Assembly: GCA_021464245.1 (NCBI GenBank)
Contig: JADCRB010000114.1
Coordinates: 3,963,393 to 4,027,392 of the forward strand
Reading direction: 5' to 3'
DNA length: 64,000 nt
Origin: Carallia brachiata
Lineage: Eukaryota > Streptophyta > Magnoliopsida > Malpighiales > Rhizophoraceae
The position numbers were made by a program, and so were the translations under genes. Position 1 is the first letter of the stretch. Every line of letters begins with the position of its first letter. Below, one piece after another: positions 23,950-36,303 of this stretch. The notes below the pieces were generated by a model. That model was not told the origin of the DNA. It made no database searches and saw only the letters and a program-made list of their open reading frames with translations.

Positions 23950-26772
23950 CTAAAGTTCATATCCAGGGAACCTGGAGCTTTCGGGCGCCAGAATATCAAA
24001 CAAAAGAAAAGCTGTCCCAGCAAGCCCTTGGAAAAGAGAGTAGGCATTGTCAGGTACACCTGCAACCCCTGCGGTGGCGATCTTATTTGCATTGTGATAC
24101 AAGAAGCTTGCAAATGCCTTTGCTCTCTCTAAATACAAATTCTCTCCTGTAAGACGGTAAAGGGAAAGAAAGGCATACGAATTTCCGGCCACACCATCTG
24201 CAAGGCCCACCTTCTTCACTAACCCACTCTTCCACACCACTTCTCCTGCTTCTATGGCAGCATCGCGGAACTCCCTTTCATTTGGGAACACCTGGGAAAA
24301 CAAGCAAGAAGTTAAGATTGAATCCTTCATGTTTGTTTTTTTTTTTTTTTTGGTACCACACTATAAAATTTTGACCATCTACAAACGCCCTTTTTCTCTG
24401 GTCCTGTTTTTGCACACATTAGGATCCTATCGTAGCAATCTTTCACAACCAAAATTTTAAATTTATTTCAAAAGCTAGCCATAAACCATCAAAATGTATT
24501 ATATATCAGCAAGAAAATTCAACTACATCTAAACAGCTATCCAAGCAATCAAATTGCTGCAATAAGTGGATCCTCCATAGGGATATTCTAACGTCCACAA
24601 GTTCCCTAGATAGATATTGTCAATGAATTCAATCGAGCATGAGTTGTTTACCTGGGACGCCTTTACCAGCGTGATGGCCATGCCTGTCGCTCCATGAGAC
24701 CACTGCACCAACTTGTCTCTCGGGTTCCCTTCACTTGAAGGGTAGTTTCCACTATGAGGGAACCTCTTACTCATCATGTACTTAAAGTCGCCTTCACATC
24801 CTCAGCATCTTCTTTGGAGAGAGGAAAGTGAAGAAGAACTTGCAAGATTCCTGCTAGGCCATTGGCCGCACCCCAATATCTTGTCCCATGCCATCTGTAC
24901 ATCAGCGGGCAGGCAATGTTATCTGATGCCCCTGCCCTGCCTCCTGCTAGCATAGCCTCAACAATAGGCATAAGAAGACCACTTGGTAATGTCCCTTGTC
25001 CAAGATGCTTGTTTATAAACAAGGCAGCCCATAAAAACCCAGCTCGCCCATACATAAGCTCATATGACATTCCAAAACCACCTTCCTCAGGCCCAGCTGG
25101 GAGGGCTCTCTCTTGTGCTGCCTATACATTGTCAATTAAAACATATTATGAATAGACCTGATCAAGTTGGCTCAGCTGGATCGCTGCTCCTATTTTGGGA
25201 ATAATTCCCAACAAATTTACCTTAAAAAGACAACTGTACGATGCGTTTTGGGATGACACCGTGTCCAAAGAGGATGGCAAAAATGTCAACAACTTAAGAA
25301 GCTAAATCAAAGATCACATACGTGAATTCTAACGTAGCTTAGCGACACAGTTTATAGATGAAAGGATGTCAACTTGTTTTGATAAGTACAAAAAGGTGTT
25401 AACTTTATTCACACGCATCTTATATTTAACTTGGTTAAATCACAAAATAACGAGTGAACTTTGGTGTCTTTTTTCAAATTTAGCACAAATATTAATTTGT
25501 ATCAATTTGAATGATGAGCTAATTCATTATTCCAATTTCAGCAAATTGCTACATATGCCCATTCACAATTTATATTTAGTAAAAATGCAATCTAAAGATC
25601 TTATTTGGAATTTTGAATCATGCACGTGAGCAACCCACATAAATTAATACCACAGAATTTGACACATAACTTTATTCCCTCTTCAATCTTACAAAAAGAT
25701 CTTGGGTAATACCATAGAAGGGAAAAAAAAAATAATAACTATAAGTTGTAGTGGAGCATCAATCAATTAATTGCAATAGTTTCGCATTTTAGGAAGGAAA
25801 AAATTAGAGTTTAAAAAAAAAAAAAAAAGTCTGAAAAAGCATTTAAATACAATTGATCAGATTCAATGTACAATTATTTTAATTATAAATATAATTAAGT
25901 ATGAAAAAAAATTAATATATTTTTTTATACTTAATTATATTTATAATTTAAAAAATTATACATTAAATATAAATAATTATATTCAAATTTTTTTTTAATC
26001 TCTTTTTCTTTAAAAGTATAATGATACCTACCTCAAGGAAGAGATTTAAGAACAAGTCACGTCTTTGGTGGTCCCCCTTGTAATTGGCAGCCACGGCTCC
26101 AAGCGCGTATATTCCTCCTCTACCGCATAAAAAAGTAAAATGCCTGCACGTACACGATATTTATTGATAAATTTAACAAAGATAGCAAAAATTAATAGCA
26201 AAGATATTTCCAAAACAGTAATTCGTTAGATAAAATTAATTAATTTGGAATATATTAAATTCAGAAAATTAAAAATTAAAAAAAAAAAGATTCACCTGGA
26301 GGAAGCACGTGCGGCGCTGGCACACGTGTCAACAATCTCGCCGCATAATTGTAAGTCCCGCTGGTCACCGGCGACCTCGTACGACCTCAAACAGGTGAAA
26401 GCAGTTCCGAGCAAACCCGTGTACACTGTCGGGTCGATAACCGTACCCGCATTAGCATTAACTTTCCACGTCATCTCCACCACCTAAAACCCACCAAAAG
26501 AAGTCTCAGCGTGTTAGCTTTAATTAGCCAGCATGCTGCGGTCGGTTACACTGCCGCCTTAACCTACGCACCTCCAACAACATCCGAAATCAAATGATGA
26601 TGGTGGAACCTACCTGGTCCTTGAGACAGATGGCTGCTTTGAGAAAAGTTTCATCAGAGAGTGGGAAGCTAGCTACCGTTGGATCAAATCGGTGAACGAA
26701 ATCGAGCCGCTTGCTGTTGCCATCCTCCTCTTGACGTGTCTCTCGAGAAGCAAGCTCCCACACGGACGACAT
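23950..26772 (-). CDS. GCL1: LanC-like protein, GCL1/GCL2 type, with a one-base frameshift
   Basis: Plant relative of the lanthionine synthetase C-like proteins (GCR2/GCL family, mammalian LANCL), an alpha-barrel fold whose plant role is unsettled. Exons as plus-strand coordinates: 26614-26772, 26296-26483, 26032-26143, 24652-25121 and 23950-24291, all with GT-AG borders. The product would be about 423 aa, normal for the family. Visible are PTVYTGLLGTAF, HFTFLCGRGG, GRAGFLWAALF, HGTRYWGAANGLAG, GNPRDKLVQWSHGATGMA, GLADGVAGNSYAF and C-terminal FPGYEL. In exon 4 the frame breaks at about 24780: GCG ACT TTA AGT ACA TGA, where relatives read a leucine followed by a basic residue, Tyr and Met-Met. 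Exon 4 is 470 bases, one short of a whole number of codons. If real, the protein stops after 268 residues. A base-calling error or a recent null allele are the alternatives. The Cys and Cys-His zinc ligands of LANCL proteins are Ser-His and Ala-Asp here. Confidence 0.88.
25866..25964. repeat. AT-rich palindromic MITE in GCL intron 3
   Basis: Arms starting TGTACAATTATTTTAATTATA (25866) and ending TATAATTTAAAAAATTATACA form an almost complete hairpin about 100 bp long, within the 910-bp intron between exons 3 and 4 (25122-26031). Confidence 0.65.
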
Positions 26773-26850
26773 CTCTGTCTGTATCTCTCTCTCTTAATAT
26801 AAGCTTTTGTCTTGGCTTTAGTTTGGACTTCGAGAGAGCGGAGTGCTTGC

Positions 26851-26860
26851 TATATATATA
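26851..26860 (-). promoter_or_regulatory. TATA box of the GCL gene
   Basis: TATATATATA lies 79 bp upstream of the ATG. The intervening leader is pyrimidine- and GA-rich, as in plant 5'UTRs. Confidence 0.6.
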
Positions 26861-26908
26861 GACTACATCTATGACGAAGATAGAAAGGAAAAATCGAGCG
26901 CGTGTCTT

Positions 26909-26917
26909 CCACGTGAC
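26909..26917. promoter_or_regulatory. G-box/ABRE (CCACGTGAC) upstream of the GCL gene
   Basis: A CACGTG core with the GTCACGTGG context typical of ABREs, about 50 bp upstream of the TATA box. It is a candidate bZIP/bHLH site. Confidence 0.5.
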
Positions 26918-27019
26918 TGTGGTGGTGTGGGGCTCTAGTTGCATGTATTGGCGGTGTAAACCCGCGGGAACATGTTGTCCGCGTCGCGTTTGCTGGTATC
27001 TCTTTACAATATTCAATCA

Positions 27020-27640
27020 ATTTTATATATAAATAAATAATAAATTAATGCATCGTCGGATAAGCACGGGAATCATGTGCTGTATAGCCCTCGAAGCATT
27101 AATTTAATGATAATTTAACATTTTTTTATTACATTGAATTTGGATTCGAAGCTCAATCGGCATAAGTTGAACGCAATGCCCTTCCCAGTAAAGTTACGCG
27201 CATAAATATTAGTTTATGACTAGTTCGCGTCGAAATTGATTTATAAAAGTTATTTTTAGATTCAACAGTATTTTAGTAGTCGATACTTACTTTTAGAGTA
27301 AGTTGAACAAGAATAATAAAAATAATTTCGATGTCAACTTACACATGTAATGATTTACATACGGATTATGTATGAGTTTTTTCTACCAAAAAACAAAGGA
27401 ATCATTTGTTATATGCGTGACAACAAATATTAAGTTTGGCCACCGTCCATGGTTTTAAGATTTTGTGGGCTCGATTTTGTTAAAAAAATATTTTATTATA
27501 AAAATAATTACTCAAACACAACTTATAGAACTGATGTGTTGAAATTTTTTAGTTGTGAATTCAAAGTTTCAAACCGTAGTAATCCTATTGAGCAGATTTT
27601 TTAGTTAATAGCGAGTGAGCATTCAACTATTTTAACCACA
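27020..27640. other. Intergenic, no gene seen
   Basis: AT-rich promoter-distal sequence; nothing supported. Confidence 0.4.
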
Positions 27641-27649
27641 TACATTCGT

Positions 27650-28350
27650 GAAGGTACTTTTAATGGGTTAAAAATAGATATATCAAAATCTGATTCAATT
27701 TAATGAGTCGACTTGAATTCGTCTGAAAAAATACGACTCAAAATTAACCCGAAGAATAACTTAACCCGAAATGATCCGAATCCGAAATGATCCGAAAATA
27801 TTGGGTCAAATTTGAACCCAACCCTAATTTGACTCGTCTGACTTGAACTTTTTTTTTTCTTAAAGAAACAAAAAAATAAAATAAAAAAATTTATCATATT
27901 TTATATTATAAAAAATATAGATTTTACTATTTTCAATTTAAATCTTAATTATAAATTTTTTTGGAATATTCTGAAATTTTTTATACAGTTTTAAATTTTA
28001 TTTTAATTTTTGAGAATATTTTAAAAGAAATTTCTTCAATTATTTTTTAATCATATAATTTTCTTTGATTTTTAAGAATTTTTAACAAAATTTTTAAAAT
28101 TTTTTAAATTTTCAAAATTTTTAATAAAAAATGTCTCGTTATAATTTTTTATGACGTGACCAACCCGTAAATTAACCCGAACTCGAACAGAATCTGAAGT
28201 GACCCAACCTAAAATGACCCGAAGATATCTTGACCCATTAGTAATCCGATTCGAAGTGACCCAAATTTGAAGCGACCCAAATTTGAAACGACTCGAATTT
28301 GAAGCGATCTAATATAAACCCAACTCGATAACTTATTTTGACAACTACAG
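27650..28350. repeat. Element with dispersed GACCCGAA/TGATCCGAA motif arrays
   Basis: Two clusters (27720-27845 and 28145-28335) of ACCCGAA, TGATCCGAA and GTGACCCAAATTTGAAG units flank an AT-rich core. The right end reads ATTTTGACAACTACAG, whose reverse complement (CTGTAGTTGTCAAAAT) resembles hAT-type ends. A matching left end was not found. Probably a non-autonomous hAT-like element. Confidence 0.5.
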
Positions 28351-28359
28351 TTAAAAATC

Positions 28360-29015
28360 ATATAAACGAGTCTGAAGAAACAAAAAAATAAAAAAAGTAA
28401 CTAAATTATAATAATTCTTTGCCCATCTAATAGAAGAACAACTTCTCTCTTTCTTTCTATTATATTCAGATAATAATTTCTATGAATCATTCTCTTTTTG
28501 CGTCCAACTACTTGCGAAATTAATTTAGTATTCAAATATACTTACTATTGAAATTTAAACCAAGACACATCTCTGTGTTTTCTTTGTTGGATATGGTTAA
28601 TGAGTATGAGTTTAGACAACTCAAGAAAACTTGTCTTCACCATCAAAAGCAAAAAAGAAAGCTATATAACGGTAGAAAAAAAGTAAAGTAATAAGAGTAA
28701 GAGTAAGAAAAAGAAACTATTGTATTATGGATTTACAATATATTTTAACTCAAAAGCTATATTATAAAGAAAATATGAATTATATAGTCAGATTGTGATT
28801 CTACTTACCGTTAGGTTAGATCATATGCCATTGATTATTGAATTTTGATGTGCCAACATACTCGTTATTTTCTTATAGATAAGCAAGTTCAAACCTTGTT
28901 TTTTTTTTTTTTTCTTTATTGAGATATTCTTCCTTTATGATGCGTAAAATTTGCGGGAAAATTTGTTAAGAATGCTTGATTTTTGGGGTGAATTATTAGC
29001 TAATGATTTTTTTTT
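28360..29015. other. Intergenic, no gene seen
   Basis: AT-rich with poly-T runs; no supported feature. Confidence 0.4.
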
Positions 29016-29025
29016 TGAATATTAT

Positions 29026-29585
29026 TAGGCTTGTTCACAGCTCGGTTTACTGAACTGAAGCCTGATAATTGTTCCCAGACTAAAATATTCAATTATATTA
29101 AATTAAAAATTATTTCCGAACTGAAATTTTAGTTAACTAAAAATTTTGATTAGATTTCAGTTAATTGTTCAGTTAACTGAATTTAATAATAAACAAATTT
29201 TAAAATTTTACTATAAATGTAAAAAATATTTTTGATAAATTTTGTAAAAGAAAATTAAAATTATCATTTTATATATAATATAAATAAGTGATCATTTAAG
29301 ATGTAATAATATTTTATTAATATTTATTTGTTAATAATAGTTGTATTAGTAATATTTTTTCTTATTATTAGAAAAAATTAAAAAAATGTACATAAAATAG
29401 AATTTTGGTTCAGTTAAGTTAAGTGCAATTTTTTAAAATTAGAAGCTGAAATTGAATTAAAAATTTCAATTTTTATTCAATTCGATTCATTAATTATAAA
29501 ATTGATTTAGTTAACTAAAGATTTGATTAGATTCAGTTCAATTTTCTAAGTTAATTGAAATTTTTGATTTATTTAAACACCCATA
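29026..29585. mobile_element. hAT-like MITE, 560 bp
   Basis: Starts TAGGCTTGTTCACAGC and ends TTTAAACACCCATA, imperfect inverted ends. It is flanked by AATATTAT (29018-29025) and GATATTAT (29586-29593), an 8-bp duplication with one mismatch. The interior is rich in CAGTTAACTGAA-like units and AT. It is non-coding. Confidence 0.65.
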
Positions 29586-29597
29586 GATATTATAAGC

Positions 29598-30317
29598 AAT
29601 GCCAAGGACCGCTCTTGGAGGTGTGAGGGCAATTGCCCCCACTAGAAAAGAAAAAATAATTATAATAGAGTATAAATTTATCTTATTATCCCTACTTAAA
29701 TTTATATTTTGTCTTATTAGATTTTGTATTTTATGTTTTGTCCCCACTCTATTGTCTTTTTTGGGGGGGGGGGGCACAAACCTTATTATTTTTCTAACTA
29801 ATTTTAAAATTTTTCAAGTCTAGAAAGTAACTTATAACCAAACGATCCCCTCTTTAAAGTTTATACAAACCCCTTGAATTTTAAAGTTCCAATGGTAAAA
29901 AAAAAAAAAAAAAAACTCATAAAACCAAAATTTTTTGGTAGCTTTCCCAAATTCAATCCAAATCCATGACTTTTCTTGTTACTGCGCTGGTTGTTTAAAA
30001 TTGTTTGTTGTGCTTCTTATTTTTGTAATTTTTTCAGACTGAAGTTTGCTTAATAAGGTTACCCTGAATTATTTTGAGATCAATTATTGATGTTTAAGTT
30101 TACTTTTGTCTTCTGATATTAGTTATGCCTTCATCGTTAGAATTATTATTTGTTATAGCTAATTACATAACATTTATTGGAGACTTTCACAACTATTTAA
30201 CGATACATATGTAAAATAATTTTAATAACTTTTTATATATTTATTAGTATCTTTTTAATTATTATCTTATAAATTATTGTTTGCCCCCACTGACTCTAAA
30301 TCCTATCTTCGCCACTG
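29598..30317. mobile_element. 720-bp TIR-like element with 9-bp target duplication
   Basis: Flanked by perfect copies of ATTATAAGC (29589-29597 and 30318-30326). The left part runs AATGCCAAGGACCGC to GCAATTGCCCCC. The right end in reverse complement is CAGTGGCGAAGATAGG to GTGGGGGCAAAC, so both ends place GGGGGCAA near the border. A 9-bp duplication fits Mutator-like elements. The interior holds a G12-13 run at about 29764. No transposase frame. Confidence 0.65.
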
Positions 30318-30329
30318 ATTATAAGCTTC

Positions 30330-31060
30330 ATTATGGATATTCATCTTGTGTGGGAAGACATGTAGGTGAGCTTGACAATCTATTCTTGTGGTGAATGAAC
30401 ATTTCCTTGTGTGCTAGTTCTTGCAAGGAGTTGTTCTTCATTTGGTAACAGATTTACTTCAACTCTCTGTAGTCATGGAAATCCAGTTATCTTATGGTTT
30501 GTTCATATTTAAATTTAAATAAATATAAATATCATAAATATTTCTTCATCAAATTTCATGAAAACTCTTAAATTTTATGGTAACACTATATCCACTTAAA
30601 ATTTAGTTTTAAAAATAAAAATAAAATTAAAAACAAAAACTCATTGCCACTATCATAAAAAAAAATCAATTCGTGAAGAATCGAAAAAAAAAGTGTTCAT
30701 GTTATATATCATTACTCTTTAAATTTTATGATACTTATTAACCTGCACATGTGAAATCTTTCGCAGCCAAGTTGATTCCTCTTGCATGGAATTAATTTTG
30801 GAATATAGTGTGAGTAAAAGGTAAGAAGAATCTGTGCAAGGAAACACGTTGGGGCAATCTCGATGTTCTAAGAAAATTCAAAAGCTACTTCAATCGTCTT
30901 GGGCAAATCCTCCAGCCTGCAAGGTTCAATTTAGAGAGGATTTGGTAAATCAAACCTGTACACCTCTGTGCTGTCGACGATTCAAAATGAGTTGGAAATG
31001 GACTGGTCTAATTCTTTTGCACTGAAAATTTGTGTATACCGGAGCAAATCCGTTCACTGG
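30330..31060. other. Intergenic, no gene recognised
   Basis: A 63-codon plus-strand frame at 30834-31025 is not recognised. Otherwise AT-rich. Confidence 0.4.
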
Positions 31061-31600
31061 ATGATTCATTGTTCAACGTTTCAAAGTGGCTCCAAATATT
31101 ACCATGTCAAAACGGATACTTAATTTGAAGACTATCAACCAACGGCTACCTTGATCCCACTACAACGGCTAGCATTCATCCTTCACTACGAGAAGATCTT
31201 CTCGTACAGCAGGCAAAATATACCACAATTCTCTACTTCCTTGTTATATCTTTTAGCTTAGAAAGAAAAGTAAAAGCAAGAGATTTGTGTAAGCATGAAA
31301 GAGATGAGAGATTGTGCAGTTCTAAGAAAAGAGAACTAGGAGCATTCTAAGTTTAGAACGGGTGATTGTGTGATCCAGTTGTAAAAAATGATAGACATTT
31401 GTGTTTGTAGCACAAGATGACCACCGAGTTGTCGTTTATATCCTCACAGTTGGGGAGTTATTGACTAGTGAAGTTAAAGCACTTTTAAGATCAAAGGTCT
31501 TGAGGAGAAGACGTGGAAATAAAAATTGTTATAAATTATCGTTTAATACTATTCTTTCTTGTCCTTTTATATTTGTTTATTGATGGCACATGCCCCCAAT
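31060..31600 (+). mobile_element. Possible copia-type LTR relic
   Basis: The sequence holds CAACGGCTAC and ACAACGGCTAGC about 20 bp apart (31140-31172), then GTGATTGTGTGATCC and, near 31495, GTCTTGAGGAGAAGACGTGG. This order resembles LTRs of the SIRE/Maximus copia group. No matching second copy or coding domain is visible, so this is a weak call. Confidence 0.25.
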
Positions 31601-31609
31601 TCTCTATTG

Positions 31610-32020
31610 TTTCATATTTATATTTACTTCTCAAGAACGCCATACTCTATTATCTATCTTGTGATTATTTGGCTTGCTTGATATTGAATTTGGATTTATT
31701 TCTTTACATCCTTTTTGTTCATTTCACGGCTACACAATTGATCATCCCCTTAAATTGATCAATCACCCTCTTGGCACACACTGTATGGGTGTTTGTTTTT
31801 GTCTACGCTTTGATTGTGGAGCTACAGATTCATAGCCTTTGCACATGTGTTGCAATCAATTTTATTTGTTCAAGCTACACGAAAGTTAGGCAATTGACCT
31901 CGATAACCCAATTCACCATTTTTGGGTATCTCTCGGATTGACACTTGTAATTTAGATTTAAACTCTACCAAAATCTTATGTCTCGGAAATCGTAGTGTAA
32001 TTCATATCGAAAACTTTATG
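31610..32020. other. Intergenic, no gene seen
   Basis: Nothing supported beyond short broken frames. Confidence 0.4.
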
Positions 32021-32363
32021 AACGATCATTAGGGATGATAATTTCACCTGTATCTATCGAAAATTATTTGTACCCACTCTGAAAGGGGCGGGATCAAACA
32101 CTTTTGACCGGAGAACAGGGCGAAGATCCCTATTTCCTGAAGAGGACGGGAACAGGGACGAGATGGACGGTTTCCGCCCTGTCTCGTTCTTATACCTTTA
32201 CCCGTCTCCGTTCTCCACTTATAATTTAATTTACCTTTTTATTTTTTATATAATATTTATATAAAAAATTTATAGAAATATTTTAATAATTTTATAACAA
32301 AACCTAAAACAATCTTTTACTTTCCTTCTCTACCTCTCAATCATCTTTCTGCCAAGCCCGACT

Positions 32364-32403
32364 GCGCCTCTACATCTATTCTTGCGCCTCTACATCTATT
32401 CTT
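32364..32403. repeat. 20-bp exact tandem duplication
   Basis: The unit GCGCCTCTACATCTATTCTT is present twice back to back within the leader-like part of the hAT-like element. Confidence 0.9.
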
Positions 32404-33222
32404 TCTCAAAATTTCTCCAGCGACTCTGTTCCTTGATGGCGGACAGAGCACATCTCGCTCCCATTCCTCAGATTTGCGTGAAATTGCTCCCTTGTCCCCC
32501 AGTTTTTGGTTGGTTCCTAGGTAATCTCACCGTTATTTTTTCGTTCTCGAATTTTTAATTGTTCTCTTTTTTTTGGAAGATACTTCAATTTTGGGTTAGA
32601 TTGTGTTTGATTGTTTTGAATTAAGTACTCATTGTTGTTTATATATTCAGGAGGAAAACAAAAAAAAGTCAATAAAGAACTCTTCTGTTATTGTCATCAC
32701 CGCAGTTTTTAAAGGAGAGGAAGTATTTGGAAGCGTCTACTTGTATAAATGATACATTGACTTTTGTCTTTGTCAATTGTGTTATGTCCAGTTGTTGCAT
32801 GATTTTCAATAAAAAATGGCAATAAATTTTATATTTGCCTTAAACATTTTTTTTTATTTTAGTTTGGGTTGGGTCTATTGATTCTGCTTATTTGGAAATC
32901 TTGCTCTTTTCTGGTTATGTTTTCTTTGAGATAAGGGAGCAAGTAATCATTCTTTCTTTTTCTTTAAAAATGATCATGCAATGTCCCTTAGATAAAACCA
33001 TGAAATGCTTTTTACATAATTTTCAAACCCCAGCTTAAATCTTCTTATGAATTGTTCATCCGGCGTAATTAGATGGTGAGCAAAAGAATGTATTTTAGAA
33101 ACATGAATTTCTGGCTTGGTCAGGTTTTCTCCATTGTAATTGCACTTATGCCTTCCGATGAAATATTGAAGATGGTTGTTCCTTGCCATGATTGATTATT
33201 TTTTCTGTGTGATTACGAAAAT

Positions 33223-33555
33223 TTGTCATTTCAACTAGTGAAATGCTATTTTTTTTTAATTGTTTCTGTGTCCCTATTTCTGTTAGCCTTGAGACTTGAT
33301 GATGAATTGCGTAGTGAGATACTTGAAAATGCCCATAAATTTACTCAGTCCAACCACCTTCTTGTCTCAATTAAGTTCGAGGGCTTCCAAGGTGCATTAA
33401 TAAGAATGTGTGGGGTCAATCCATTGTATGCTGTGAAATGTTCACTTACTGGGAAATTGGGAATCAAGTGGTGTGATGGATCTTTTGTGGTTTGTTTGGC
33501 ATGGCTTCTTCAAGAGATGATGAGAAAGAATTTGAATGTGCAAATTGGGTTTTAA
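33223..33555 (+). other. Unrecognised open frame inside the hAT-like element
   Basis: 110 codons. After a poly-pyrimidine stretch (a possible splice acceptor near 33287) the frame reads LRLDDELRSEILENAHKF and later VNPLYAVKCSLTGKLG. Composition is ordinary protein-like with no low-complexity bias, unlike the surrounding DNA. I do not recognise the family. It may be a captured host exon pair or remains of the element's own gene. Confidence 0.35.
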
Positions 33556-33929
33556 TTTTTGAGCTAAAAGCGCCTGTAAAGCTATGGGGTTTACTGTTTT
33601 TAATTGATACAATGCTTGCTTAAAGCTAGGAATTCATTGATTGGTGCAATTTCTTTTCTTGTTAATTAGTTGCTAGGATGATCTTTTATACTTAGTGCAT
33701 TTTACAAATTTTATTGGACTCATATATTGCTAATTTTAATTTTTTTATTTTTAGTCTAAATTAAAGGCAGGGATAAGGCGGGGACGAAGATCTCCAATCC
33801 ACAGAGGGGACGGGGATGGGGATTCAAATCTCCGGGAACGGGGACGGATACTGGGTTCAAAAGCGAGGACAGTGATCGGGGATGTCATCCCCGTCTCCTC
33901 TCCTCTCCGTTGTCATCCCTGATGATTAC

Positions 33930-36290
33930 AGGATCGTAAAATTCTATAATTAATTTGGATCAAGATTTTAATTGTACAATTTTAATATTAATCGTATTTT
34001 TTTATATGTTAAATATTAATCTTTTGTTTTATGCACATAAAAGTGTTATGAAAGATATCAAATATGACAATCTTCATATTTTTAATATTGATCATATTAT
34101 ATCATACAATATTCTAAAAATACATTAATTTTCACAAAAATTTCAAATTAGTACTCGTTGAAAAGGCAAAAGTTACTTTGTATACAAACTTCGAAAAATT
34201 CCAGAGTACTCAGGAATTCAATCAATTGATTAGAGATTGAATAGATAATTGGCTTTTACTTGTACATATCCACGTATCCATGTTTTACTTATATATATAT
34301 TTCCTTTTTATTTTTATATAAAATTATATAAAATAAAGTAATTTTGATATTTTCTGTATTTCTTATTTTTCTATTTTTATATATTTTTATATAAATTTTA
34401 TATTTTTATATAAATTTTCTATTTTAGAAATAATATATATAGCAAATAAATAAAATAGATCAAATGGAAAAAGGATATTAAAAAAAAAAAAAAGGGATAT
34501 GTAATAGATAGTGATCTATCTTGATTCTATATTTTTCGATTTTTTGACTTAATGAAGTGCAACAAAAGAAAGAATAGGTCTTATTATTCTTACATCTTAG
34601 TAACATTTTCTTGACACTTCCGGGAGTGCCGTTGCGTATTTTATTTGTACTTAATGTTTTTCGATTCTACTAGCAATCATATAAGAACTTCTTATAATTA
34701 ATAATTAATTGTATTTTTTGTATTGTTTCATCAATGGTATTGGACAGAATCCTTTTTTTTTGACTCCGCGCTAGCGGTTTATTATTAGTGAACAATAATT
34801 ATTAATGAACAATACTGGAAAATTCTGCCGTAAGGTACTAGGTTGAGTCCCGCAACGAGCACAACCCTCATGTTTAGTTGCCCTTTAGGTTTGCAGAGCA
34901 TTGGATTCTCACAAATGTTTGTGTTATACAAGCCGACATTCTTGCTTCTGCTTCGTCCACCCTGCTCGCGGAGGTGCTTCCCTATTTTTGAATGCACTGG
35001 AATGGATAAAAATTAAAAGGGAGTGATAACAAATTGAAGATAAATCGCAAGAGTGAAAGAAACAATTTCTTCTCTGTTTTTCCAAATATCGGAATTAATG
35101 ACGCATCTAAAAGCATATGCAACCCCCGAACATGGCCGGTTTGCGACCAAGGGGCACGAAAGCCTTTTTTTTTTGTGTTTTTGGAGGGTAGGGCGTGAGT
35201 CAAAAGATAGTTAACAATCCTATCAACTTGTCTTGCCTGCATGTTTAATCAAAAGTGAAAAAGCAAACAGCACGGACTGTTTAGACCAAAGAAACCAGGT
35301 ATCGGCTCATAGTCCAATTCGGTTAGATCCTAAAACCGACAGCATTGAAGATCAGTTAAAATGGGTAAAACAATCACGATTTTTGCCATTTGGTTGAGTT
35401 AAGAAGTTACTCTTAACAATAGCTGATAATAGTTGATGTAGTTAAAAATAACAGTGTTCAACTAAAACGACTGGATTCAAACTTCAGTTCCTTTTCATTT
35501 TTTCTATTATATGATGAACTCTGTAGCCTGTAGGGACCCACAAATTAAAAAATAAAACATAAAAAAATAAAAAATAAAAAACTAGGCAACATGATACACG
35601 GCCCCGAATATAACTATGCATACTACCAATCCCATGAATTTAATATGCCAAGTGGCATAATTCATTTATTTTAACTCATTCTATCAATTCAACGATTCTC
35701 TTGGTGCAACAATTAAAGTCACGATTTATTTTGTTGTCTGTGGAATTGTGAAGAGGTAAGTTATTTATATTCTAGGAAAGAATATCAAGTATGTGAATAT
35801 GTCAAAAAAAAAAAAAAAACCAATTTTTTTTTAGATCCTCTTTATACTTTGTATTCCACAACTGCTCCAGGCATTCCATGGGATGTGCTCGACAACTGCT
35901 TCAACTTGGTTTAATATGTCTAGAACAATCTCCATGTCTTTTCGAAAGGTTTTGGCATTGTGCAATTTCTAGAGCTGTTAACTCCAGTTAATTCTTGGAG
36001 TGTGCGACCACTCTTTGGTTGACTAACAATCTCACAATCTGCGTGATGCAAAAGTGCCCCATCAGGTAAATGTTCAGAATTTTAAATAATAGACATTGCA
36101 AGTTGGAGCCAAAAAAGGAAAAAAAAAAAAAAAAAGCTGGATAAGAATTGGCAATTAATTGACCAATGATATTTATGGGTTACTTCTGAATTTTGGTGAA
36201 GAACCAATATAATGAAGGTATTGTCCAATTTTCATCTTGCAGAAAAATGTCCAATTATATTAATTGTTATCCTTACGATTACTCTTTTAG
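33930..36290. other. Intergenic, no gene recognised
   Basis: AT-rich, with short minus-strand frames at 34785-34997 and 34982-35242 that match nothing I know. A GC-richer, unbroken-looking patch at 35830-36070 may be an old gene fragment but could not be identified. Confidence 0.4.
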
Positions 36291-36303
36291 TGTTGCTACT
36301 CAC

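Larger units (their letters stand above)
32032..33920. mobile_element. hAT-like element with G/C subterminal arrays, about 1.9 kb
   Basis: Left end AGGGATGATAATTTCACC and right end GTTGTCATCCCT are inverted to each other. They are flanked by GATCATTA (32024-32031) and GATGATTA (33921-33928), an 8-bp duplication with one mismatch. Both flanks inside the ends carry GGGACGGGGA/CCGTCCCC arrays (32085-32215, 33770-33915), a pattern typical of non-autonomous plant hAT elements. The interior looks gene-derived: a pyrimidine-rich leader, an ATG at 32436 followed by ADRAHLAPIPQ, a possible donor at 32520, and a 110-codon open frame at 33223-33555. Confidence 0.6.
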
